Assembly (NCBI GenBank): GCA_900169235.1
Contig: FWCC01000273.1
Location: 331 to 46,756, forward strand
From: Zarea fungicola
Taxonomy: Eukaryota > Ascomycota > Sordariomycetes > Hypocreales > Cordycipitaceae
Direction: 5' to 3'
Length of the DNA stretch: 46,426 bases
Shown piece by piece: positions 33,878 through 44,289 of this stretch; the first letter of the stretch is position 1; each line of letters begins with the position of its first letter. The position numbers were made by a program, and so were the translations under genes. Below the pieces are notes generated by a model. That model was not told the origin of the DNA. It made no database searches and saw only the letters and a program-made list of their open reading frames with translations.

Positions 33878-34645
33878 TGATGTAGCAGCTGAAAAGCTCA
33901 GCGAAAGCCAGCAATGGCTATTGGGTGAAAATGATTACCATGCCACGTATTGTCGAGCCGTAATTGGTGTCGTCGCGTTGGAGAGTGTGCATGTGGTAAA
34001 TGATGTCCGCCCTGCAGTTCATGTGGGGAATGTTAAAGCTCTCGTGGGGGCGGAATGCAGCTCCAGCATTAGTGAAGCTTGCAAATTAGGGGGCGCCACA
34101 TTGGACACTAACATCGTCTGTGAGGCTACAGAAAGATGGCAATTTGGAAAGAAAATCAATGCATTAACCACTTTCTTTCTTTCTCGTATTTCCATAGTAC
34201 TATTTCTATAAGTATATAATAGGCTTCTTTGTTGGAGGCCAGCAGTGGTCAAACTGGACAAGCCTGGATTTCGTTTCATCCAAAGGTTCCTCTAACCCGT
34301 GTTTATTACGAATTTCTGCGACTTTTATATCTTGTTAATGTAAGAGGGGTATCATTAATCATCGGCAGGCGAACATAGTGGCTTCGTGTCGTGGTTTCGT
34401 ATGTTGTAAAACAGGCTGTCGGTTCACGACAGCTCATACACCACGGTTCGTTTGTGCGCAGAGGGGCGGTTTGGTTTTAGATTCAGGTTCTACAGTCTGT
34501 TAGTTTCAGTACGTAGTTCTTCATCTCTGAAAACTTTCGTACCTATTGAATCGCGATAACGCGTGCCGATATGTATCGTGGCTCTTGAATCAAGGGCCAG
34601 CATATCGGCGTTAGGTAAATTTTATGAGCATGAATCTCGTCAACT
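33878..34645. other. Promoter of rtc1 and 3' end of the Y14 gene
   Basis: 768 bases between the rtc1 start and the stop of the Y14 gene, both minus strand. No gene or repeat recognised. Confidence 0.5.
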
Positions 34646-35189
34646 TCATTCTTCAACATCCACATCCCCATCTGCATCTCTGGCTTCAGGACTTCTGCTC
34701 CTGCTTCGGCTTCGGCTGCGACCGCTTCGACGGCCGCCGCCTCGGCCTCCGCGCCCTGCCTTGCCAGGCGGTGGTCGCACGAAAGCAAAGTCGACCTTTA
34801 TTGTCTGGTCGAGCATCTTTGTATCGTTTGCGCCGTCGATGGCAGCTCTGGCTTCCTCCAGCGTGGCGTACTCGATCAGAGCATAACCCTTTCGCCTGTC
34901 AGTAAATTCTGTGTGCATGATTGCCATGACTTGAACCGGCAAAGTAGTTGCTTACCTTTACGTAGCCACTACGACGATCCAAGTTCAAGTGCAGATTTTT
35001 AACTTCGCCAAACTCGCCAAAGGTGTCTTGGATAGTTTCCTCGTCAGCTTCCTCGTGGACGTTGGTGACGATAACAATCCAGCCCTCAATCGATCGCACC
35101 GCGGTCGCTTTTCCGTGAGTCTGCATTTGTGATTCATCCTGAACAGGCGCAGACCCCGCTGCATCAATTTCCATCTCCGTGCTGGCCAT
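34646..35189 (-). CDS. Exon-junction-complex RNA-binding protein Y14 (RBM8A)
   Basis: Exons 35189-34956 and 34888-34646 (158 aa; human RBM8A is 174). One RRM spans residues ~36-118: RNP2 is IVIVTNV, RNP1 is KGYALIEY, and the diagnostic Y14 motif [16 protein letters not shown] links them. The tail has RGG-like and RS repeats ([20 protein letters not shown]), ending acidic. Y14 pairs with Mago nashi and sits on mRNA upstream of exon junctions, affecting export and decay. The start at 35189 gives MASTEMEID; earlier in-frame codons have no ATG support. The 67-nt intron uses the AG at 34890-34889, because the nearer AG at 34897-34896 would break the frame and is only 3 nt past the CTGAC branch. 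Confidence 0.95.
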
Positions 35190-35841
35190 GTTTTTCGTGT
35201 AGGTTTGTTCGAAGTGATATTGCTGCCCATGGAATATGGAATTTCTCAAGTTTGCTAAGCTCTATTTACGGATATTTCATGTCACGTGATTTCAATACTA
35301 CAGTCGTTGGCTATCGAGTCTAACTTGCGTCAGAGCAAACTCAACAGGTCTGGCTACTTCTGTTTAAGAGTATTGAGCTGCAGCTTGTCGTTTCTAGCGG
35401 CGGGGTGTGGCGAAAACGCGCGGAAAATGCGATACATGTATAGCGCATGCTTACACAGGCTTATTCCGCATGTATCTCTACGATTTTGAACATCATGACC
35501 TTTCCAAACTTGCAAGCCATTGGTTGAATAACGACCAAGTGTTTCGTCTATCTTCGCTCGCTTTTGCTCGTCGGAAAATTGTGCCTCGTCCACTCTCACC
35601 ACTAGTCGCGAGTTTGGTCACATGTTGTAGATGTATTGTTGTTTATTGACAAAACGACACCGGACGCCGAGTTAAGTCGTCGCGCCTCGTAGCATCTCTA
35701 GTAAATAGGCAGAGTGCTTAGCCATGCGATCGACTCGACAATATCCACCGTTTCCTCTGCTTTCGTAGCATCTATTTAGAGGACGGTTCCGCCCATGCCC
35801 AACTTCATTTTCTCAACTCCCATCATTTCGCATTAAATCGT
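35190..35841. other. Promoter of the Y14 gene and 3' end of the eS30 gene
   Basis: 652 bases between the Y14 start and the eS30 stop. No other gene is seen. Open frames on either strand are short and have no known domain. Confidence 0.5.
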
Positions 35842-36204
35842 TTAGCTGCCGGGGTTGGGGTTCATCTAGACTCCCAGTCAGTATGTATGATTGCGGCCAT
35901 TCCATGCCTAATGATACTAACCTTGCGCTTGCCACCAGTCAGAGTAACGTTAACGAAACGGCGGGTGTACTTGAGACGCTTGAGAGCACGGCCCTTGGGG
36001 ACCTTGGCCTTCTCCTGGGCCTCAACCTGTGATGGAAATTTGGTCAGTCATCGGTCGCGACGATTCGATCGGCGGAATATATCGTACTTTAGGGGTCTGA
36101 GACTTGACCTTGCCTAAAAATTAATTAGAAAGTGCGAGAAATTGCGGTAGCAAGAGTTTCCGTAACATACCGGCACGTGCGAGCGATCCGTGAACTTTGC
36201 CCAT
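35842..36204 (-). CDS. RPS30: 40S ribosomal protein eS30
   Basis: Four exons: 36204-36171, 36113-36088, 36026-35922 and 35865-35842 (62 aa). The protein reads [20 protein letters not shown], then the TPKGRA-like [28 protein letters not shown] and MNPNPGS, the full eS30 sequence. It is a basic protein of the small ribosomal subunit near the decoding site. As in other fungi, there is no N-terminal ubiquitin-like FUBI fusion. Its tiny exons (34, 26, 105 and 24 nt) make it invisible to simple open-frame searches. An ACTCACGTGAGT palindrome overlapping TGAGTCA lies ~95 bases upstream. A GTGAGT..CCACAG pair in the leader suggests a 5' UTR intron. Confidence 0.95.
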
Positions 36205-36614
36205 TGTGATTGATGTATTTGGCGTTTGCTGTGGTTGGTAAGAATAGGCGTAGTGAGTTTTTCTGGATTTTGGTAACTTGTGGGCGGGAGGCGAAACTCA
36301 CGTGAGTCACTATCCGTCGCTGCCCTGCCGGAAAAACCGACTCCGCTCTTGACAAGCTTAGTCACTCTTGTTCCCACCTCATCATGACAGCCTGGCCAGC
36401 CACGACAGCTCAACCAAGACTCATACTTCCAAGGCCTACAAGACGGCAATGCGCTGAATTACATGTAAAATCGAGTTAAATTATGGTGTTGTACTTTGAA
36501 GGGTGCAGGGCCTCTATTATGTCGTGGCTATCAAGGTATAAGTACATGAGAAAAGTTTCGCTCTCTGAATGAGGGACAATGGTATCAGAAAATAATTGCG
36601 CTGTTGTCGGCGCT
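36205..36614. promoter_or_regulatory. Promoter and leader of RPS30; 3' end of the RGS gene
   Basis: 410 bases between the eS30 start and the stop of the upstream minus-strand RGS gene. Contains the palindrome at 36296-36307. A possible 5' UTR intron runs from about 36303 to 36228 (minus strand, gtgagt..ccacag). Confidence 0.45.
36296..36309. promoter_or_regulatory. CACGTG palindrome overlapping a TGAGTCA site
   Basis: ACTCACGTGAGT is a perfect 12-bp palindrome with an E-box core (CACGTG). Bases 36303-36309 read TGAGTCA, the exact Gcn4/CPC1 consensus. The pair lies 92-105 bases upstream of the eS30 ATG. Binding is inferred. Confidence 0.45.
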
Positions 36615-38490
36615 TCAAAAGATGGAGGAAATTAAGCTCGATATTTTACTGGAAACACGACTGGCAATCGTTGTCTTGGACGTAGCAGTGAAGACACTGC
36701 GGCCGGTCTCACTGGATCTTCGGCGTGATTGCATCTCCGAGACAAACTTTGGCCAAGTGTTTGTGAGCACAAGATACTTTATGTGGTTCTGGATCGCATT
36801 GAACACATTCTCATCGAACTCGGCCGCAATTTCACCAGTGTACTGGGCGTAAGCAGTAGTATCATCACTATCAGAGCCACTACGGCCACGGCGCGTTGGA
36901 CCGTCAAAGTCGAACGGGGTCGCCGGGTTTACACGGCCGGCGCCACGCAGAATTCTGGCAGGCTTCTCGAAGACATGCTCCATCTTCTTCAAGTCAGCAG
37001 ACGGCAGGTTCAGAGGGAACTCTGCATCGAGGGGGCTGATGAAGTCGGTGTAGATCTCCAGGGCGGCGTTGTACACCTCGATAGTCTGGTCTTCTGTGGG
37101 CTTTACTGCTGGCCACGACGCCTTCCAGCGAGAGGTACGGGTCAAGAAGGCAATGTTCTCGCCAGAAAAGTCGTTAAGAGCAGAGAATTCGAGAAGAGGG
37201 CCAGGGTTCTCTGCAAGAACATGCTCCAGAGCCTTCATGGTGATGACGCGATCGCCCATCTCGGCGTCTGTAAAGTCCATCGACTTGCCCTTCTCAGCCA
37301 TGCTGATGGCCGCGAGCTTCCAGTCAACAGTGGTAGATGAGTGCAATGTTGAAGTCTGCGACTCAGTCTCCCACTTTGCGTTGGCATTGGCGGCCCATTT
37401 GTTCAGCATCCAGAGGCGGATGACTTGGACGGCAGGGACAAAGACTGTGAAGATCTCGAACATCATGATGGACAAATGAATCCATTGACTCTGCGAGAAG
37501 TACATGTTGACCTTGTTGAAGGCAGGGACGTAGGAAGCAATGAGAAACATGGGTGTAGCATGAAGACTATTTTATATGAGAGACAACCCTTCAATGTAAA
37601 TGTGCAGGCTTACCTGGAAAGACAACAGCCAATGGTCTGAGCCCGCCAGCCCAGAGTATCACGGATACCCCAGGCACGCCAGATGAGAATTGGGGCAATC
37701 TTTGAATGCGGTCAGAATGGCGCGTCTGTAGAGGGTCCGAGGCCTGTTGTACTTACAATCCATGTCCAGATGAACTGCCAGACGAGTGAGGGCCACCATT
37801 CCCAACCCTGGCCGAGCTCGGCGACCTGCTCGGGGAGAGTTGTACTCTTCATCTCGGTGCCAGGCAGGCCATAGGTAGGGTGATACTTCTTCACGGCAAA
37901 CCAGCAGCCGACAGTGAGGAGTACCTGTGTCATGTATGAGTATCAACGGCAGGAGATGTAGTGTGGTTTTCTGGAAGACAAACCTGGATGATCATGCCGA
38001 TGCTAATAAACGACATGACTCGCTTAGTGTAGCTGAGGTTCCTCAAGCGGCACAACCATGAAGAGCCGGCACCGTTGCAACCTTGGTGCTTAAGCCTGAG
38101 ACCAGGGTAGGTAAACTGCTTCTGAAGCTTGGCGATATGAAGGAAGCGCAAATTCGAGGCATGGAACAGGGCGATACCAAGAGGAAAATAGATGCCCATG
38201 AAAAAGAACTGAATGTCATAGGCCAAAACTAGCGGCATTGTATGGGCAATGGGATATGTGATTTGAGCTAGAATCCAGTATGAATGAAGAAGGATAATCG
38301 CCCCAAAGGAGAGTGGCAGGCCACGAATCTTGAGAATGGGACTCTTGCGGTTGACCCAGCAAAAGATCATGCCGCCATACACGAGCGAAGTCCATGACGC
38401 AGCCCATGTTATGTAAAAGATGCCCAACCTGTCCCACTTGGGAGGTGCGGTTGGCAAGTTGTAAACCGTGATGCCTGGTGGGGGATCCAT
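36615..38490 (-). CDS. Seven-transmembrane protein with C-terminal RGS domain (GprK-like)
   Basis: Four exons: 38490-37984, 37924-37757, 37699-37614 and 37566-36615 (570 aa). The ATG at 38490 (MDPPPGITVYNLPTAPP) is the first ATG; upstream codons in frame lack one. Exons 1-4 encode a run of hydrophobic segments (YITWAASWTSLVYGGMIF, SFGAIILLHSYWIL, IQFFFMGIYFPLGI, VLLTVGCWFAV, WQFIWTWI, MFLIASYV, MMFEIFTVFVPAVQVI), consistent with about seven membrane helices. Residues ~366-535 form an RGS domain (ALEHVLAENPGPLLEFSAL, LTRTSRW, VYNAALEIYTDFI and VFNAIQNHIKYLVLTNTWPKF). Such fungal hybrid receptors (GprK/class VI-like) accelerate GTP hydrolysis by G-alpha subunits. A Ser/Thr-rich tail follows, with possible phosphorylation sites. 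The ligand is unknown. Confidence 0.9.
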
Positions 38491-41400
38491 CACTGCTGTA
38501 AGAAATGTATTGGATGCAAAGAGGGGAAAGGAAACATGAAAACGGCGCAACGATTACGGCACGACAGTGACCATGGCTCCAAGATATATCCTCCTCATAC
38601 CGTCAGACTCCTTGTATTGATTACATTTGTTTCTTTCTTTAATTTCTTTTTTCTTGTTGCCCTCGTTTTGGCGTGAAATAGTATCCCACCTTTGACGAGC
38701 TAACTGCCATATGGACGACGGGTGGATGGTACCACACAGTTACGCAATCCAAAAGGGCTTGATCATCATCTTAATAGTTAAGACCTTTTGCTTTTCTGAT
38801 CCCAGAAAATGGGCTACATGGCTAGCTGTAAATCCACTGTACGGCGCTTGATGCCACGCATGGTCTGCCTGTGAGTGGTGTATGCATACCCCGTCTCCAG
38901 TGCCCACTTACACGATAAGGTGGCAAATCCTGGCGCCACATGAACTTTGGCCGCCAGTCCGGTGAAGGGGGCGATCTACCATCCATAGCGGCTGGAAAGA
39001 GGGAACCCAGTACTCCAACTACATGGACGCACCTCGGGAGCCGAGCTGGGCTTGAGACCGGGGAGCAAAACTGCAAGACTGGCCGCCGCATTGATCTCCT
39101 GTAGAGTGGCCTTTCTTTTTATTTCTTGTTCAAGAAAAGGCAAAAAGTGGAAAGAGGACCGGATGATTGAGCCAGAGAGCTCAACAATGCCAGAAAGCAC
39201 AGACTCCAAAACGCAGCGCTGAACAAGCCAGGCCGTTTATTAGCAGCCATGCTCAATTTTTGAACGGCGTGGCATGGCGCTGTGGCACCGGCTGTCAAAC
39301 GTCCGCTAGGAGAAAGTTACAAACTACTAGTCTCTACCATGAAAGGTGTAATAGAAGGATTGTTCCAGCTGCCTTGTATTTGCAATTGCTGTCAGTGACA
39401 GCCAAAATCTTGGTTTGCACCTGGTGTTGGTCGTATTGTCAGTGGTCACATTGTAGTTAACCAAATTGGATTACTCGTGGATCCAAGACATTTGATGCCG
39501 GGTTGTTTCTGTTCCGAACAAACAATCCACCTTGCCTTGTCAGAAATGTCTTAGTCCCAGCCCAATGGCACTGACTGGTGATATTGTCACGCTACAAACA
39601 CCCTTTGGTGCAAGCTAGCGCTTTTGTCTGTTCAATGTTCGGCCATTGCTGCCACCATGTGTGGGCCGGATGGACGAAAAAAGCAATGCCGATGGACGGC
39701 GCTAGCACTCCCAACTCCCAAGCACCAAATCAAAAGCCAAACTGAGTAGTAACGGCCTGTTGCTTTCTTTTTCCGTGCTGCTTTTTCCAAGGGCTCCCCT
39801 CCTTAAGGTTTTGTTTAATTAATGTGCTTGCCATTAATTAGGCATACGTTTCGACAATCCCCGATAAATGGCGGCATGTCTCATTTATAACTACGATATG
39901 GCCAGACACATCGGTCACTTTCAACCAGTTCCTGTCATAAAAAATGTGAACCAGCTACGCACTTTCGGTCATTGCATGTCTTCTAAATATCATTCAAAAG
40001 TTGCCCATTTCGTCAGCCGTGGCTCTCGGATAAGACGCTACCCGGCGCCCGACGAGCTACAAGAAGGTGTCTGTGAATTGTTTTGATGCCTGGAGTGGGA
40101 GGCTTAAAAAACAGTGTATATATGTTTTCTTTTCTTCGTTTGATAAAACATGGCCTCAACGCAACAGGAGTTTATTAGCGCAAGGCGGCGCACGGTCAAA
40201 CTTTCCCAGTCCAACGATTCTTGCAGCAGAACTTTTCCATATCACATCAAAACCAAGCCACCTTGTAGATCGAATAGTAGTCAGTACTCCGTACAGTGGA
40301 TTCCTTTGCATACACGGGCAGGAACGCCGCTTAGCAGCCGCGGCTACCCGTGGCCATGGTCCCCAGCGGATAAGGCTTGCCCGGCAATGTGTTGCAAATT
40401 TTTACTGGTAAACCTACTAGATTCGCATGGTATACCAAAAAAAAAAAAAATTGGTGGGGTGCACAATTCATTTCAATTAAGTGCACTTTCTCAAAAGATA
40501 CGCACTCTTATGTTTATTGTGCAGGTTGCTGTGTTGTCTGTGCCTGTCACCCGAGTCCCCGTCAGGCTTGGCTACTCTTTGCCATCATAGTTGGTAAAAT
40601 AACACCAAAACGGGCAATTGTAATCAGGAACTATGTCGCAGGAACTTTAGCGTGCATCATTCGTCTAGCACTTTTTGATTATATCCTACGCTTCAAGATG
40701 TGATTCGATGCTTAGTATTAACATTCTCATGCACAGCTGTGCAGGGACTTTACGCAACAGTTTGGCTCTCAGGCCACATGCGGTGGCTTGCAGGTTACAG
40801 ATAAATTATGAATCCCTGCAGCTCCGAGGCACGCCACATGCCTCGTGGCTGAAGAGCACGTTGTTTTCTGGGATATGCTCTCATCTGCCGGCAGTTACCA
40901 TCTGCAGCAGGAACCCACCACCCAACAGAGTTAACACTTGTTAATGCATATCTAGCATGGATGGATTCTTCCGACAAGTTCGAGCGGAATGAAACCTACT
41001 CTGGTAATTTCATTTTTCAGCTCGGTCGGTTTGGTTCCCAAATTCGTAGAGGCTGGTAGGCACTACGTCCAATTTTACTCGACATCAAGCTCCTTCCAGT
41101 AACATCGTAGTTGTACGGATGAGTAAATGTCCGACATCAGAGTGAACGTGAAATGTAAGAGGGGGGCGGCCGAGACTAATATTGGCAAAATGTGTAAGAG
41201 TATCCTGTAAGTATAGACAATATAGACAAGTACTTCTGCATGCAATCATAAACGCTTGAAACCCCATTGCACGGACTCTTAGCATCGCAGTTCAATATTG
41301 CAAGGCTGTTCAGCTTTTGAAATAGGCTAAATTCCATTTTGCTCTTTTCCAATACTGCTGTTTTTCTCGTCTTTGTCGGTCGGCGCTACCTGGGCTGCAA

Positions 41401-42817
41401 ATGGACAGCATCTGGATCTTCGAGAATAACGAGAATGTGACAATTTAAATCACCTCCAATGTATCACCAGTACGAAGGAGTCAATAAGGAACCTGCCAGC
41501 GAGGAAGCCGTCAAGCCAGCGAGAGGGCCATCGAAGAAGCCATCGAGGAACCTGCCATAAAGAGGGCAGTCCAGTCCAGTCATCCAGCTAGCGAGAGATC
41601 AAGCTTAACGGCTTCCTCGCTGGACGTGAAACTCATCAAATACTTCATTTAAGTTACTAGCAGTGAATGGTTGTGTCCTTGGACTCGGACTCGGACGCAA
41701 TTATACAAAGTGAAGTACAGGGAGGGGTATTTACAGATATGATAGCATTAAACGCATGCGATTGCTATTACTAGTCGTCTACCCTGTCCTTATATACATC
41801 ATTAAGTTTTTTTTTAATTGAAGAAGAAGTAAAATTGTTTTACGAATACGATGGATGCTACTCTTGAAACAACTCTTTCTGAGTGTCACGTCGTCAAGTG
41901 ACGGTGTTTGCAAGTAAGTCACTTAATATTTAAATGGCCTGTGATACAGTGATGTGATACCCGCTCTTTTACAAACAATTTTTGAAAGTAACTAATGATT
42001 GCGCAAATGTAGAAACCAGGGGTAATGGCTTCTTAGGCGCTGCCTTTGTTTCTACAGCATGGTCACACACATTTTATGAGCCAGCTTCCAATGGCGCCGT
42101 CATAACACTAGCATGCCTTACAGATAGTTTGTTAATTAATAAACTGTTTAATGACTATGAGATATTCCGGATCTGCATGACACTAGTTGACTATACCTAG
42201 GTGACCCGGAGCGGGCCCATAACCTACAGTCGGTTCATGAAGGGACTTGTGCGCGGGTCCATAACGGAGAGTGATCTTGGAGTCACAAAACCAAGTTACT
42301 TTTCTTGTTCCAAGTCTCTTGTTATTAAAGGCTGACGCGTAGCAACATTCGCAAATTAGCGACACGATCGATTCACCAGCCCCGTGATTGGGCTGCTTTG
42401 ACTTCCAAGGCTTCTATAGCCATAACTCACCATCCGACAGCTCGCAGAGGAATCCGGCTTGCACGTCATGAAGTCGCATTACCGTCATGACAACGAGCCG
42501 TTCTCGTGTGCTAGTGACCTGTACCACCGACAGCGTCTCCCAGTGAACACGGCAAGAAGGACCTGGGGAAGCACCAAAAATTTACGTCACGTCCGAACAT
42601 TACCACCTCGATAGCAAATCGCTTCGCAGCAAACACGCCGACATCCAGGACAAACCGTTACAGTTTGTCTCATGCTCTTTCCCCCAGACACGTCTCGGAT
42701 TTATTTTTAGAGACCGCGTTCTCATTCTCGATTTTCAGTTCCTCAGCAGTATTTTCATGTTCCGACCTGCCATATCCCAACCATACACATCCACTGCTAA
42801 ATCGTACATTAATCAAA
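38491..42817. other. 4.3 kb gap upstream of the RGS gene
   Basis: No gene could be supported. It contains an A14 run near 40437-40450, short low-complexity stretches and an imperfect inverted repeat (41496-41623). The long non-coding space directly upstream of the RGS gene fits a large regulated promoter, but a lineage-specific gene with many introns could be missed. Confidence 0.5.
41496..41623. repeat. Inverted repeat with 21-bp arms
   Basis: CCAGCGAGGAAGCCGTCAAGC at 41496-41516 is the reverse complement of 41603-41623 with one mismatch; the central 16 bases match perfectly. The 86-base spacer holds related CCAGCGAG and GAGGAACCTGCC direct copies. A long hairpin could form in RNA or DNA. 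Confidence 0.85.
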
Positions 42818-43464
42818 ATGAAGACAATCGCAGTGACTATGCCCCTCTTGGCTTCTGTCATGGCTGTTTCTGCCCAGATGATCCAGTCCAAGCCATTTAG
42901 CATCCAACTCACCTCTGAAGATAACAGTGTTGATGGCCAGTATGTCGGAGCCTGTCACTCTGGTGCTGCCATTGAAAGCCTGTGCCTGAGCAGCCGGCCC
43001 GTTACTATGCACTTCAACACGACCACGGATGAGGCCGATGCTACCGGCCTCTTGACATGGCGTCTCCCTGGCAGTGCGTACACTCGAATCTTCTTTTGCC
43101 ATTTTCTCGCTTCCAGCTATGGCGCTAACTTTGATGCTTTGCGGTCCAAGATCTCCAGATTGACTCGGCCATGCGCCTCCTCACCAATCCCTCCAGCAAT
43201 GTCGCACAGGCCATGTTTTATCCTGGTAATTTCTTTGGCGAGTACGCCCAGTTTGACAAGGAGGGCCACCTCGTTCTCCTCTCAGGCATCGACGACACCA
43301 AGGACCCTATTGTTGCCAGTGAACCAAAGCCCATCGACCGCTGGTACGTTTGCGACTCGTACTTTACCGGATACCGATACAAAGCCCTCAGCTGGGTCTA
43401 CGGCAATGCTGGTCCCCAGAACCCTACATGTGTCACGGTCGTGGTGACACGAAAATTCGACTAA
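42818..43464 (+). CDS. Small secreted protein of unassigned function
   Basis: Exons 42818-43073 and 43151-43464 (189 aa). The N terminus MKTIAVTMPLLASVMAVSAQ is a clean signal peptide. The mature part begins QSKPFSIQLTSEDNSVDGQYVGACHSGAAIESLC and contains YGNAGPQNPTCVTVVV near its end, with several Cys that could form disulfides. It resembles a group of secreted fungal proteins I recall as DUF7907, but cannot confirm; function is unknown. The acceptor at 43150 follows a CTAAC branch (43125-43129). Using the nearer AG at 43116 would give a premature stop, so it must be skipped. Head-on with the Nudix gene; the stops are 186 bases apart. Confidence 0.8.
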
Positions 43465-43650
43465 AAGTGATGGGTGACTGACCCAAGCAGAAGCGGATCC
43501 GGAATTCCTTGGGTGCAGTCTCAGCCAAGTGAATAATGGAGAGCCACGTAATGATGAGAGAACTGATGAGCCATGGTTTCCCTGTTAGGGCTATTCTGTA
43601 ATATCAACATGTCTTACTAAACTGCTTTGCCTGGACCTCTTCTCTACATT

Positions 43651-44289
43651 CTACTGAAACTTTTCCTTCAGCTCTTTTATGTTGTCAAACTGCTTGAGCA
43701 GATTGGCCACGGGCAGAAAAAGCGGTGCGTCCTCCACCATGCCCGTCTCGCGGCCTCCAAAGAGCCTCTCCCAATCCCACCAAGCCCACATCTCACATTT
43801 CTCCGGTTCTGTTATCTGTGCCGGCATTAGAAACTTGCTAATCTTCAGATTTTCTCTACGTAGTGCTACCAGGCATGTGAAACGTACCTTTGGCTCTGCA
43901 CTGGGATCCTCCATCGCACATAGAGCAAACAGTGTAATATAATGTTTGCGATCGCTCACAAAAATGTCGTTTGTCGCAGTCACAAGCCTGACAGCTCGGA
44001 CGTCGAGACCGGTTTCCTCAAGCATCTCTCGTACAGCACAGTCGAGTGGCTCCTCGCCATGCTCCAGATGTCCGCCAGGGAACTGCAGTGTTCCTATTGA
44101 CGCAAATAATTTGTCAATAAGAAACCAAACAAACCCACTTTCAATAGTTTTGCCTTTGACCCGTCTTGTTCACTAACCTGCTCCATGGCTACCCTTGCGC
44201 TTCCCAATCAGCACTTGGCCTTGGTCATTGAAAACGACTGCGGCTACGCCGACACGAGGATTCGGAAGTTGTGGTTCTTCTGATGCCAT
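43651..44289 (-). CDS. NUDT15-like Nudix hydrolase
   Basis: Exons 44289-44178, 44093-43888 and 43815-43651 (160 aa). The Nudix box is complete, G45-x5-E51-x7-REMLEETGL, in FPGGHLEHGEEPLDCAVREMLEETGL. The flanks VGVAAVVFNDQGQVLIGKRKGSHGAG and EPKITEPEKCEMWAWWDWERLF match the NUDT15/MutT type, which hydrolyses (d)NTPs, possibly oxidised ones, to monophosphates with Mg2+. The protein has no signal peptide, so it is probably cytosolic. The second intron is 72 nt, in frame and free of stops (43887-43816), so its retention would insert 24 residues just before the KCE motif. It is convergent with the secreted-protein gene at 42818. Confidence 0.93.

Noticed and set aside
34543..34905. Leu/Arg-rich and Ala/Glu-rich frames opposite and alongside the Y14 tail
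   Set aside because: They are other-frame readings of the RS/RGG-coding repeats of the Y14 gene.
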